Shown piece by piece: positions 53,430 to 63,686 of a DNA stretch of 64,000 bases. The notes under the pieces were generated by a model. The model saw only the letters and a list, made by a program, of their open reading frames with translations, was not told the DNA's origin and did no database searches. The stretch comes from Actinacidiphila guanduensis (GTDB taxonomy: Bacteria > Actinomycetota > Actinomycetes > Streptomycetales > Streptomycetaceae), in the NCBI RefSeq assembly GCF_900103985.1, contig NZ_FNIE01000002.1:186001-250000 (forward strand). The letters are read 5' to 3'. A program made the position numbers and the translations under genes. Position 1 is the stretch's first letter, and each line of letters starts with the position of its first letter.

Positions 53430-54605
53430 TCAGTTGCCGTGCTGTGAACTGCCGGTGCCGCCGCCTGCCGCTTCCCTGAGCGCCGCGTCCAGCGCGCGGG
53501 TGACGTCGGCGACGATGTCCTGCGGGTCCTCGACGCCCACCGAGAAGCGCACGAAGCCCGGCGCGACCGCGTCGCCGCCCCAGCGGGCCCGCCGTTCGGC
53601 GGTGCTCTGCACGCTGCCGAAGCTGGTCGCCTCCGAGGTCATCCGCAGCGCGGCCAGGAAGCGTTCGGCGTGCTCGCGGTCCGGCAGGGTGAAGGACACC
53701 ACGGGGCCGAAGCGCCGCATCTGCCGGGAGGCGAGCGGGTACGACGGGTCGGTGGGCAGCCCGGGGTGGCGTACCCCGGTGACCTCGGGCCGCTCCAGCA
53801 GCGCCCGGGCGAGCGCGAGCGCGTTCTCCGCCTGGCGGTCCACCCGCAGGGCGAGCGTGGCGAGGGAGCGGTGCGCGAGCCACGCCTCCATCGGGCCGGG
53901 GATCGCCCCCACGGTCTTGCGCCACAGCCGTACGGAGGCGGCCAGCTCGGGGTCGCGGGTGGTGACGTAGCCCATCAGCAGGTCGCCGTGGCCGCTGAGC
54001 GCCTTGGTGCCGCTGGCCACCGAGAAGTCGGCGCCGAGCGCGAGCGGGCGCTGGCCGAGCGGGCCGGCCAGGGTGTTGTCCACCGCGACCAGGGCGCCCG
54101 CCGCGTGGGCGGCGTCGGCCAGCCGCCGGATGTCGCACACGTCCAGCTCGGGGTTGGACGGGGTCTCCAGCCACAGCAGCCGGGCGCCTTCCAGCACCTC
54201 CAGCTGGGCGTCGCCCGCGGTGGGCGCCAGCCGCACCTCGACCCCGTAGGACTCCAGGCGGCCCTGGAGCGCGCGGGTGGTCTGGTAGCAGTCGGCGGGC
54301 AGCACGACCGCCTGGCCCGCGGACACCTGCGAGAGCAGCACCGCGGAGACGGCGCCCATGCCGGAGGCGAAGGCGAGGGTGGTGGCCGCCTCGTCGCCGG
54401 GCGCCTCCAGCTCGGCAATGGCCGCCTCCAAGGCGTCCCAGGTGGGGTTGTCGTCGCGCCCGTAGGTGTAAGGGCCGACCGGCTCGCCCGGCAGGTGGTA
54501 GTGCGAGACGAAGACCGGGCCCGGCAGCGAGGGCTCGTACGCGGTGGCCGGCGGCCGCCCGGCGTGGACGCTGCGGGTGCTGTCGCCCGATGCCGCGGCG
54601 CTCAC
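53430..54605 (-). CDS. PLP-dependent trans-sulfuration enzyme (cystathionine gamma-lyase/synthase family)
   Basis: The 391-residue protein has the family landmarks YTYGRDDNPTWDALEAAIAELE, FASGMGAVSAVLL, LLWLETPSNPELDVCDI, VDNTLAGPLGQRPL and the PLP lysine in SVASGTKALSGHGD (about residue 200). It acts on cystathionine or O-acylhomoserine; lyase and synthase cannot be separated by eye. The GTG at 54603-54605 overlaps the stop of the holin-like gene (GTGA), so the two are translationally coupled. Confidence 0.9.
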   Translation of the reverse strand: MSAAASGDSTRSVHAGRPPATAYEPSLPGPVFVSHYHLPGEPVGPYTYGRDDNPTWDALEAAIAELEAPGDEAATTLAFASGMGAVSAVLLSQVSAGQAVVLPADCYQTTRALQGRLESYGVEVRLAPTAGDAQLEVLEGARLLWLETPSNPELDVCDIRRLADAAHAAGALVAVDNTLAGPLGQRPLALGADFSVASGTKALSGHGDLLMGYVTTRDPELAASVRLWRKTVGAIPGPMEAWLAHRSLATLALRVDRQAENALALARALLERPEVTGVRHPGLPTDPSYPLASRQMRRFGPVVSFTLPDREHAERFLAALRMTSEATSFGSVQSTAERRARWGGDAVAPGFVRFSVGVEDPQDIVADVTRALDAALREAAGGGTGSSQHGN

Positions 54606-54979
54606 TCGTCGTCCGGGAGTACGACGTGCAGCGCCCAGGAGACGATGCTGACGATCAGGGCGCCGACCACGGCCGTCCAGAACCCGTGCACGTGGAAGTC
54701 GAGGCTGAGCTTGCCGGCCAGCCACGAGGTGAGCAGCAGCATCAGCGCGTTCACCACCAGCGTGATCAGGCCGAGGGTGAGGATGAACAGCGGGAAGGAC
54801 AGCACCTTCACCACGGGCTTGACCAGCCAGTTCACCAGGCCGAAGATCAGCGCGACGAGTATGAGCGAGAGCACCTTGCGCGCGGTGGAGTCACCGGTGA
54901 GCGTGATGTCCTTGATCACCCAGGTCGCCACGCCGAGGGCCCCGGCGTTGGCCAGGGTCTTGACGAGGAAATTCTTCAT
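54602..54979 (-). CDS. Phage-holin-family / YvlD-like membrane protein
   Basis: The 125-residue protein starts MKNFLVKTLANAGALGVATWVI and has four membrane segments, including VLSLILVALIFGLVNWLVKP and FPLFILTLGLITLVVNALML, the pattern of the YvlD (DUF360) group of the phage holin family 4 superfamily. It is not phage-derived in any visible way. Function unknown, often linked to envelope stress. It is divergent from the cupin gene. Confidence 0.87.
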   Translation of the reverse strand: MKNFLVKTLANAGALGVATWVIKDITLTGDSTARKVLSLILVALIFGLVNWLVKPVVKVLSFPLFILTLGLITLVVNALMLLLTSWLAGKLSLDFHVHGFWTAVVGALIVSIVSWALHVVLPDDE

Positions 54980-55057
54980 GGTGTGATCGTCGCAGGTCCG
55001 AGCACCCGCACAAGGGACGGGACCGAACCGTGGCCGTACCGCAGCGGAGGAGTGGCG

Positions 55058-55375
55058 ATGAAGGTGTTCCGGCTGGACGACCTGGACGCGGAGCGTGCCG
55101 CGAACCAGGGCGCGTACCTGCGCTTCCTGCGCGAGCCCCACATGTCCGCGGGTCTGTACGCGCTCCAGGCCGGGCAGAGCGACCCGCAGCAGCCGCACGA
55201 ACAGGACGAGGTGTACGTCGTGGTCAGCGGCCGGGCCTCGATCACCGTGGGGGAGGAGACCACCACCGTGGCCCGCGGCAGCGTCGTCTACGTACCGGCC
55301 CGCACCCCGCACCGCTTCCACCACATCAGCGAGGACCTCAGGGTCCTCGTGGTCTTCTCGCCGCCGGAGCCCTGA
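55058..55375 (+). CDS. Small cupin protein
   Basis: The 105-residue single-domain cupin has motif 1 PHEQDEVYVVVSGRASITVGEE (about residues 46-67) and motif 2 VYVPARTPHRFHHISED (about 77-93), with His and Glu residues suited to bind a metal. No enzyme activity can be assigned. ATG 55058 follows GGAGGAG at 6 nt. Its gene diverges from the holin-like gene. Confidence 0.85.
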   Translation: MKVFRLDDLDAERAANQGAYLRFLREPHMSAGLYALQAGQSDPQQPHEQDEVYVVVSGRASITVGEETTTVARGSVVYVPARTPHRFHHISEDLRVLVVFSPPEP

Positions 55376-55745
55376 CCGGACGCCGGAGCCCTGACCAGCG
55401 GGTGGAGCCCCGATCCGGCCGGTCCGGGCACCCCTAGGGTGTGTCTGACAAATCCCGCCTGGTCGGCGGGGTCTGGCACGCACTCTCGCCGCGTTGTCGG
55501 TCGTCGGCGCAGCCCGCTGCGCTCTCCTCCCTCCGCCTTGCGACAGCACGCACCAGACCTCGCCGCCCCCGCCCTTTCGGGCGGACGCCGCTATTTGCCA
55601 GACGCACCCTAGGGGGCGGATCAGGGTGGGATCAGGACCGCCGAGCCCCCGTCCGGGCACCTCGTGGCCCTACAGTCGTGAGTACGGCAACCACACCTGC
55701 CGACGATGCGCACCGCGCGCGCCGACCTAGGAGCGAAAGAGCGTC
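55376..55745. other. Gap holding a MITE-like element and the promoter of the DUF5326 gene
   Basis: Of these 370 bp, 55434-55612 are the inverted-repeat element listed separately. The remaining 130 bp before the DUF5326 gene contain GGAGCGA as ribosome-binding site; I find no clear promoter. Confidence 0.6.
55434..55612. mobile_element. MITE-like non-autonomous element with CTAG target duplication
   Basis: Terminal inverted repeats GGTGTGTCTGACAAAT (55438-55453) and, reversed, GGTGCGTCTGGCAAAT (55593-55608) differ at two positions and are flanked by CTAG on both sides (55434-55437 and 55609-55612), which looks like a 4-bp target duplication. The 171-bp interior has further inverted parts (GGGGTCTGG near 55467 and CCAGACCTCGCCGCC near 55551) and no protein. 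CTAG duplication suggests mobilisation by an IS5-type transposase. Confidence 0.75.
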
Positions 55746-55964
55746 ATGGACAATCTGCTGAAGAGCCTGCCCTGGTGGGTCAAGTGGATCGGCATCCCGG
55801 TCATCGCCCTGGTCGTCTTCGGCGGGCTGGTCGCGAGCCTGATCAGCATCGTCGTCGGCCTGCTGTTCAAGGTCATCGTCTTCGTCGTGCTGGTCGGGGC
55901 CCTGGTCTTCGTCGTGAAGCGCGTCACGTCCGGCGGCTCGGGCGGCAACCGCCGCGACTGGTGA
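55746..55964 (+). CDS. Small membrane protein, DUF5326 family
   Basis: The 72-residue protein MDNLLKSLPWWVKWIGIPVI has two membrane segments (IGIPVIALVVFGGLVASLI, VGLLFKVIVFVVLVGALVFV) and a short basic tail. It is a streptomycete-conserved small protein with no known function. Its stop codon abuts that of the convergent YibE/F gene. Confidence 0.82.
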   Translation: MDNLLKSLPWWVKWIGIPVIALVVFGGLVASLISIVVGLLFKVIVFVVLVGALVFVVKRVTSGGSGGNRRDW

Positions 55965-57350
55965 TCACCGCGCGCGCCGGTGGCTGTGCCCGCCCCCGCG
56001 GGCCGGCCGCGGCACCCGCGCGCCCGCCGGCGCACCGCGGTCGGCCCCGACCACGAGCGCGGCCAGCGCCGTGGTCAGCGGCACCGACGCCACCAGACCG
56101 ATGCTCCCGACCAGTGTCCTGACGATCTCCTCGGCCACCAGCTCGCTCCCGGCCACCTGGACCACCCCGCTGCGCGCGATGGAGAAGAGCAGCAGCAGCG
56201 GCAGGGCCGCGCCCGCGTAGGCCATGACGAGGGTGTTGACCACGGAGGCGATGTGATCCCGGCCGATCCGCATCCCGGCCCGGTAGAGCTTGCGCCAGCC
56301 CGCCGTGGGATCGGCGTCCTTCAGCTCCCACACCGCCGCGACCTGGGTGACCGTCACGTCGTCCAGCACCCCCAGCGACCCGATGATCACCCCCGCCAGC
56401 AGCACGCCCTTGATCTGGATGTGCGGGTAGAGCGTGTGGATCAGCCCGGTCTCGTCCGAGGTGTTCCCGGTCAGCCGGGCCCAGCCGATGAAGTACGAGC
56501 CGAGCAGGCCGATCAGGAACAGTGAGCAGAGCGTGCCCAGCACGGCCACGGAGGTACGGGCGTTGACCCCGTGGCACAGGTAGAGCGCCAGGAGCATGAT
56601 CGCGCTGCCGCCCACCACCGCGACCAGCAGCGGATTGTCGCCGTGCAGGATCGCCGGGAGGATGAACAGGGTCAGCACCGCGAAGGAGATGACCAGCGCG
56701 ACCAGCGCCATCACCCCTCGCAGCCGCCCCACCAGCACCACCGCGAGCGCGAACACCCCGGCGAGCACCGCGAGCGGCAGGCCGCGGTCGACGTCGGTCA
56801 CCGAGTAGCGCAGGTTCTTGGGCGCGTCGGGGGCGTAGGCCAGCACCACCCCCTCGCCCTTGGTGTAGCGGCGGGTCTGGTCCGGCTGGACGATCTCGGT
56901 GAACCGGGTGCCCTTGTCGGGGCCCGCCTCCACCTCGATGGTCGCCTTCTGGCAGGCGTCGCCGGCACTCGGGTCGGGAGTGGCGCCGGCCATCTTGCAG
57001 GAGACGTCGAGGAGCTGGACCACCCGGCCGGCCCGGGTCTGCTGGTCGAAGCCGACTCCGGTGCGCGCGTGGCCGGGCGCCCCGCCCGGCCACAGCAGCA
57101 CCAGCCCGGCGACCACCGCGGCCGCGAAGGGCACCAGGATCGCGGCGATCACCCGCCGCAGGTGCCGGGAGACCGGTGCCGCGGGCCCGTGGGAGTGGCC
57201 GTGCAGGTGCGGGGCGGGGCCGTCCGGGGCCGGGCCGTGAGGGCCGTGAGCGGGGTCGTGCGTGGGCCCGGTCGCGGAGCCGTGCTGCTCGTACGGCTCG
57301 TGCGGGGGCCGGCCGGCCGGTTCGGGCGCGGGGCGCCAGGGGGTGTCCAC
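55965..57350 (-). CDS. YibE/F family membrane protein
   Basis: The 461-residue protein has a His/Pro-rich cytoplasmic N-terminus of about 60 residues (HLHGHSHGP), one membrane segment, an outside domain with DVSCKMAGATPDPSAGDACQKATIEVE and FTEIVQPDQTRRYTKGEGVV, then about seven further membrane segments with the YibE/F signature GVIIGSLGVLDDVTVTQVAAVWEL (about 315-338). Function unknown. GTG start 57348-57350. It is divergent from thiC, so its promoter shares the gap with the riboswitch. Confidence 0.87.
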   Translation of the reverse strand: MDTPWRPAPEPAGRPPHEPYEQHGSATGPTHDPAHGPHGPAPDGPAPHLHGHSHGPAAPVSRHLRRVIAAILVPFAAAVVAGLVLLWPGGAPGHARTGVGFDQQTRAGRVVQLLDVSCKMAGATPDPSAGDACQKATIEVEAGPDKGTRFTEIVQPDQTRRYTKGEGVVLAYAPDAPKNLRYSVTDVDRGLPLAVLAGVFALAVVLVGRLRGVMALVALVISFAVLTLFILPAILHGDNPLLVAVVGGSAIMLLALYLCHGVNARTSVAVLGTLCSLFLIGLLGSYFIGWARLTGNTSDETGLIHTLYPHIQIKGVLLAGVIIGSLGVLDDVTVTQVAAVWELKDADPTAGWRKLYRAGMRIGRDHIASVVNTLVMAYAGAALPLLLLFSIARSGVVQVAGSELVAEEIVRTLVGSIGLVASVPLTTALAALVVGADRGAPAGARVPRPARGGGHSHRRAR

Positions 57351-57423
57351 CGGCCGATCATCGCAAGGGCCCCTGGTGGATGTCCGTATCCAGCCGCTAC
57401 CGTTGGCAGCACCTTTGCAAACG

Positions 57424-59330
<1,907 letters not shown>

Positions 59331-59363
59331 CCGGACGCCGCGAGTGCGCGGCCGGCTCTGCGT

Positions 59364-59396
59364 GGAAGGCCCCGGTGCTGCCTGCCGGGGCCTTCC
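59364..59396. terminator. Bidirectional terminator after thiC
   Basis: GGAAGGCCCCGG (59364-59375) pairs perfectly with CCGGGGCCTTCC (59385-59396), loop 9 nt, between the convergent thiC and lipoprotein genes. Confidence 0.75.
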
Positions 59397-59470
59397 CGCA
59401 TGCGTGGTCGCGATCGGTCGGCGCCGTGTCGGGCAGCCCGGGGTCACCGGTGGGACGTGCCGCGCGGGCC

Positions 59471-59854
59471 TCAGTCGTCCGAGGCGTTGACGTTCGGCGG
59501 GACCGGCGGGGGCCAGCCGACCGTGGAGAAGCTGCGCCACAGGCCGACCGTGCCGACGGTCTTGGCGCTCTGCGTCGACGGCAGGTAGAAGCTGGGCAGC
59601 CCCTCCGGGTCGTGGCAGTTGGCGCCTTTGTGCAGCCAGATGTCGACCCCGGTGTTGTTGACGACCGAGTCGACGGGACGCGGCCCGAAGGAGTGGCAGT
59701 GCCCGTTGCCCTGGCTGGGGTTCTGCACGACCGAGCGGACGAACGCTCCCCGGGTGCCCACCACCTGCCCGGCCGAGGAGTCCGAGCAGCCCGAGGCCGC
59801 GAGGGCGAGCGGGGCGGCCGCGCTCAGGGCCACCAGCGATCGACGGACGCGCAT
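59471..59854 (-). CDS. Small lipoprotein of unknown function
   Basis: The 127-residue protein has a lipoprotein signal MRVRRSLVALSAAAPLALA with the lipobox LAASGC, so Cys 25 or so is expected to be lipidated. The mature part contains GNGHCHSFGPRP and KGANCHDPEGLPSFYLP, two Cys-His pairs that could bind a metal or form a disulfide. The family is not recognised. The ATG at 59852-59854 follows GGGAGAG. Confidence 0.75.
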   Translation of the reverse strand: MRVRRSLVALSAAAPLALAASGCSDSSAGQVVGTRGAFVRSVVQNPSQGNGHCHSFGPRPVDSVVNNTGVDIWLHKGANCHDPEGLPSFYLPSTQSAKTVGTVGLWRSFSTVGWPPPVPPNVNASDD

Positions 59855-59951
59855 GGAGCTCTCCCGTTCCGCACCCTTGCCGGCCAGGTACGCAACGAAG
59901 TCAAACAACGCGCGCCCGGCTCCGCGAGCCGGGGCGTCCATCCGGGCGGGC

Positions 59952-60809
59952 TCACTGCGGGCGGTGCTCGGGGCCGCCGAAGTCCGGACCGGTGAAGTCG
60001 GGGGAGGTGTAGCGCGGCGCTGTGGCCTGCGGGTCCTGCGGGGAGGAGAAGTCGGGCCGGGTGTAGCCCAGGTGAGGCATCCGCGTGACCCGGGGGGAGG
60101 GCGCCGGCGGCACGGCCTGCGCGTGGGCGAGGGTGTCCTCCAGGAAGGGCACCATCGCGCGGTCGAGCAGGGCGCGCTGCCAGGCGGCACGCGCCCGGGC
60201 CACCTCCGGCGGCAGCGACTCGGGCGCGTCGTGGATCGCGGTGGCGCCGTCCCGCAGCGCGGTGAGCAGCAGGCCCACCGCGCCCAGCAGGATCGCCGCC
60301 GCCGCGACCGCGGCGAAGAACCAGCCCGCCGTGCGCAGCGGCGAGGCGATGCCGGGCTCCGGGGAGACCGCCCGCAGCGCGTACCCGATGAGCAGGAAGA
60401 TCACGGCGGCCGCGCCGGCCAGCATCGGGGTGAGCACCGCCAGCGTGGCGAAGATGCCGGCGCCCCGGCCGGAGCGGTCGGCCACACCCATGGCCGCGTA
60501 GCCAAAGGCGCGGCTCTCCCGCTCGCGGGCGTCCTCGCGCGCCGCCTCGCGGGTCTCGGCGCGGATCTCCCGGTAGGCGTCGTACTCCTCGGCCACTCTC
60601 GCGCTGATCGACTCGGCGGCGGCGAGCGCCAGCGTGCGCAACTGCTCGGCGTTCAGCGGCGTCCCGTCACCCGGGCCCAGCCCTGCTGTGCTGCCCCCCG
60701 GCCCTCTTCCGTCACCGTCCGGCCCGTCGAGGACGATACGCAGCGCTTCGTCGAGGACGTGCTCGAAGTCCGGGCGGTCCTCGGTGAGCAGATGTGGAAC
60801 GCTGGTCAT
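59952..60809 (-). CDS. Membrane protein of unknown function
   Basis: The 285-residue protein has an acidic N-terminus (MTSVPHLLTEDRPDFEHVLDEA), a charged helix AYREIRAETREAAREDARERE that may be a coiled coil, two membrane segments (about residues 120-140 and 160-185) and a Pro-rich tail with repeats of S/GPDF. No known domain. ATG 60807-60809 is preferred; an ATG two codons earlier also exists. A parS lies 41 bp upstream. Confidence 0.75.
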   Translation of the reverse strand: MTSVPHLLTEDRPDFEHVLDEALRIVLDGPDGDGRGPGGSTAGLGPGDGTPLNAEQLRTLALAAAESISARVAEEYDAYREIRAETREAAREDARERESRAFGYAAMGVADRSGRGAGIFATLAVLTPMLAGAAAVIFLLIGYALRAVSPEPGIASPLRTAGWFFAAVAAAAILLGAVGLLLTALRDGATAIHDAPESLPPEVARARAAWQRALLDRAMVPFLEDTLAHAQAVPPAPSPRVTRMPHLGYTRPDFSSPQDPQATAPRYTSPDFTGPDFGGPEHRPQ

Positions 60810-60849
60810 GTGCATCCCCCGATGCTCCGACTCCCCCACCACGTGCGGT

Positions 60850-60863
60850 GTTCCACGTGGAAC
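60850..60863. other. parS: parS site between the membrane protein and phosphatase genes
   Basis: GTTCCACGTGGAAC in the 184-bp gap upstream of the membrane protein gene. It is the outermost site seen, 55 kb from oriC. Confidence 0.92.
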
Positions 60864-60993
60864 CGGCCGGTTCGCCGGCGGGAGGAGCGGTGTGCCTACG
60901 GATACAGCCGATGGTAGGGCCGTCCGGAGGGCCTTGACAGGGCGTAGCCGGTAAATGTGCTGCGGAGGATGTGCCGTCGGGTATTCAGCCGAC

Positions 60994-62079
60994 TCAGCCG
61001 ACCAAGGGGAGTTGGGCGACCAGCAGCCGGCCGTCCATGGTGACCCCGCCGTCCATCGCCACCGCGAGGTTGTCCGCGTAGACCATCGGCCCGCGCACGC
61101 TCTGTCCCGACGGCTCGCCCTCGACCTGCTCCCCACCCTCGGCCAGCAGGTAAGGGATCGGGCTGTGGCCGTGCACCACGCGCTTTCCGCCGTAGGTGCC
61201 CAGCAGTTCGCGGGCCGCGTCGGGCCCGCCGTCCCCGCGGAAGGCGAAGCGCTTGGTGAACTTGCGGAACAGGTCCCAGCACTCGTCGGCGTCGCCGCGC
61301 TGCAGCACACCGGTGACCGCGTCGTTCATCTCCTCGATGCTGCTGCCGTAGTCGAGGTAGGCGGTGGTGTCGGAGTGCACCAGGAGGTGGCCGTCGGTGA
61401 GATGGGCGGCGTCCAGCCGGGAGATCCACGTCAGGTGGCGGTCCTCCAGGCGCTCCATGTCGGAGGGCTGGCCGCCGTTGAGCCGCCAGGCGGCGAGGAA
61501 CGAGGCGGTGCCGCCGGTGGAGTTGACCGGCGTGTCACCGAACCGGTGGGCGCCCAGCAGCAGAAGTTCGTGGTTGCCCATCAGCGCCCGGCAGTAGCCG
61601 CCGGCCGCGGCGGCTTCAGCGGACAGCTGCATCACCAGCTCGATGACGCCGATGCCGTCCGGGCCGCGGTCGGTGAAGTCGCCCAGGAACCACAGTCGGG
61701 CGCTGCCGGCCGACCAGTGGCCCTCGGTGTCCACCAGGCCGCAGGCGTGCAGCGCGGCGAGCAACTCCTCGAGGTAGCCGTGCACATCGCCGACCACGTA
61801 GAGCGGCCCGGGGCGGTCGGTGGGCAGCGAGGTGTCGGTGATCACCGGGAGGTCGCGGGCGGTCGGGGTGTACTCCGGCGGGACCAACGGCGTGTCGGGG
61901 CGGGTCGGTTCGTAGCCGGGCGGAGCGGGGGGCGCCGGCGGCGCGGCGTCGTAGGAGGACGTCCCGGGGTAGCCCGGTTCGTACGGCGCGACCGGCTCGA
62001 AGGCGGGCGCGCTCCCATACCCGGGCGCGGGCTCGTACCCGGTACCGGGTTCATACCCCTGACCTGCCCCCTGAGTCAT
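60994..62079 (-). CDS. Metallophosphoesterase, PPP-type phosphatase
   Basis: From the ATG at 62077-62079 the protein has 361 residues: a Pro/Tyr/Glu-rich N-terminus of about 70 residues with (G)YEP repeats, then the metallophosphoesterase motifs GDVHGYLEELLAAL, LGDFTDRGPDGIGVIELVM, MGNHELLLLG and VHGHSPIPYL that bind two metal ions. It may dephosphorylate proteins or small molecules. The start is preferred over a GTG four codons earlier because that GTG belongs to the ribosome-binding site GTGGAGGGG. Confidence 0.9.
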   Translation of the reverse strand: MTQGAGQGYEPGTGYEPAPGYGSAPAFEPVAPYEPGYPGTSSYDAAPPAPPAPPGYEPTRPDTPLVPPEYTPTARDLPVITDTSLPTDRPGPLYVVGDVHGYLEELLAALHACGLVDTEGHWSAGSARLWFLGDFTDRGPDGIGVIELVMQLSAEAAAAGGYCRALMGNHELLLLGAHRFGDTPVNSTGGTASFLAAWRLNGGQPSDMERLEDRHLTWISRLDAAHLTDGHLLVHSDTTAYLDYGSSIEEMNDAVTGVLQRGDADECWDLFRKFTKRFAFRGDGGPDAARELLGTYGGKRVVHGHSPIPYLLAEGGEQVEGEPSGQSVRGPMVYADNLAVAMDGGVTMDGRLLVAQLPLVG

Positions 62080-62277
62080 CGACCCCTCCACGATCGCGCC
62101 ACCATCCGCCCATCATAGGAATGCGGCTGGCGCGTTGTGACATACCCAGGCACTCGGATTTCGCCAGGTCCAGACAAAACACCTCGTAAGTCACCGTCAG
62201 TCCCCGTCCGGCGGCTCCTGGCCCGGCCCCTGCCCGGTCCCGGCTCAGTGCCGGCTCAGTGCCGGTTCAGGCCCGGC

Positions 62278-63384
62278 TCACCCCTGCCCGCGCCCGGGCC
62301 CGCGCGGCGGGCTGACCGTCGTGCGGTGGGGGCGCCGCTGGGAGGAGGCGCGGATGATGAGTTCGGTGGGCATCACCTGCTGGACGGGGTGCGCGGGGCC
62401 GACCCCTTCGATGGCGTCGATGAGCAACTGGACCACCGCGGTGCCGATCCGCCGCGGCTGCAGCGAGAGCGTGGTGATCGGCGGGTCGGTGCCCGCGTAG
62501 CCGCCGCTCTCGGAGCAGCAGACCAGCAGCAGGTCGTCGGGCACGCGTAAGCCGTAGCGGCGGGCGGCGGCGAGCAGGTCGGTGCCGTTGGGGTCGAAGA
62601 GGCCGTAGACCGCGTCGGGGCGGTCCGGGCGGGACAGTAACCGGTCGGCGGCCACGGCGCCCGCGCACGGGTCGTGCGCGGGGTAGGCCTCGTAGACCGG
62701 TTCCTGGCCGACGCGCTCGCACCACTCCAGGTAGGCGGTGGTGGACAGCTTCGTGTACGTGTCGGTGCTGGTGCCGGTGAGCAGGCCGATCCGGCGGGCG
62801 CCGGCCGCGGAGAGGTGGTCGAGGATGCTCAGCACGGCCTCCTCGTGGTCGTTGTCCACCCAGGCGTGCACCGGCAGGCTGCCCGCCGGGCGGCCGTCGC
62901 TGACCACGGGCACGCCCTGCCGGACCAGTTCGCTCACCAGCGGGTCCTGGTCGGAGGGGTCGATCACCACCGTGCCGTCCAGCGCCACGTTGGCCCACAC
63001 GTCGTGGCGGGAGGAGGCGGGCAGGATCACCAGGGCGTAGCCGCGGGCCAGGGCGGCCGAGGTGGCGGCTCTGGCCATCTCCGCGAAGTAGGCGAACTCC
63101 GTGAAGGTGAACGGTTCTTCGCCGTAGGTGGTCACCGTCAGGCCGATCAGGCCGGACCTGCCGGTGCGCAGAGTGCGGGCGGCGGCGGACGGGCGGTACC
63201 CGAGCCGGTCGGCGACCTCGCGGACATGCCGGCGGGTGGCGTCGGGCAGCCGGCCCTTGCCGTTGAGCGCGTCGGAGACGGTCGTGATCGAGACGCCGGC
63301 CGCGGCGGCGACGTCCCTGATCCCCGCCCGCTCGAGCCGGCGTCCGACGGGTCGGCTCGCCTGGTCGTTACCTGCTGCTGTCAT
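62278..63384 (-). CDS. LacI family transcriptional regulator
   Basis: The 368-residue protein has the LacI helix-turn-helix IRDVAAAAGVSITTVSDALNGKGRL (about residues 22-46) and hinge ADRLGYRPSAAARTLRTGRS, followed by a periplasmic-binding-like ligand domain (SGLIGLTVTTYGEEPF, DGTVVIDPSDQDPLVSELV, FDPNGTDLLAAARRYGLRVPDD). Its ligand is unknown. The ATG at 63382-63384 has no strong ribosome-binding site. Divergent from the hisC-type gene. Confidence 0.88.
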   Translation of the reverse strand: MTAAGNDQASRPVGRRLERAGIRDVAAAAGVSITTVSDALNGKGRLPDATRRHVREVADRLGYRPSAAARTLRTGRSGLIGLTVTTYGEEPFTFTEFAYFAEMARAATSAALARGYALVILPASSRHDVWANVALDGTVVIDPSDQDPLVSELVRQGVPVVSDGRPAGSLPVHAWVDNDHEEAVLSILDHLSAAGARRIGLLTGTSTDTYTKLSTTAYLEWCERVGQEPVYEAYPAHDPCAGAVAADRLLSRPDRPDAVYGLFDPNGTDLLAAARRYGLRVPDDLLLVCCSESGGYAGTDPPITTLSLQPRRIGTAVVQLLIDAIEGVGPAHPVQQVMPTELIIRASSQRRPHRTTVSPPRGPGRGQG

Positions 63385-63686
63385 GGCGTGCCGATAGTAG
63401 GGCGACGCTGGTCCATCCGGCTTCACGCACCAGGGGGGCGGGCAGGGCCCCTGCTGAACGGTTTCTGCAAGATCTACTTCGCCAAGCGAGATGGAATATG
63501 CAGGCGGCAGGGGCCGTGTGACGGGTGATGCGGGCCCGACGGCGTCGATCGGCGGGCCATTGGCCGCACATGATCGATTCGGCCAACTCACTCCTACGGG
63601 GGATGCGCGCCAGGCGTGCGCCACCAGGGCACAAGGTGACGCGCCGCACTCTCCCCGCCCGCGCGACCTGCTCGTAGTGTGTGAGC
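63385..63686. other. Divergent lacI/hisC region
   Basis: The 302 bp have a relatively AT-rich part (63461-63500) with ctgcaagatct and atatgcag as a weak inverted pair that could be an operator. Nothing matches the TGGGAGCGCTCCCA type of site. No gene seen. Confidence 0.4.

Noticed and set aside
54688..54696. CACGTG hexamer as a parS candidate
   Set aside because: Flanks (GTGCACGTGGAAG) lack the GTTYC half on one side. Other isolated CACGTG hexamers (for example near 9052, 58664 and 60839) also lack the flanks.
55288..55761. Short open frames within the inverted-repeat element
   Set aside because: They are translations of the terminal and inner inverted repeats in several frames and have no conserved peptide.
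62123..62145. GGAAT...GTT as a SigR promoter upstream of the metallophosphatase
   Set aside because: The spacing is only 11 bp and the orientation does not face a gene.
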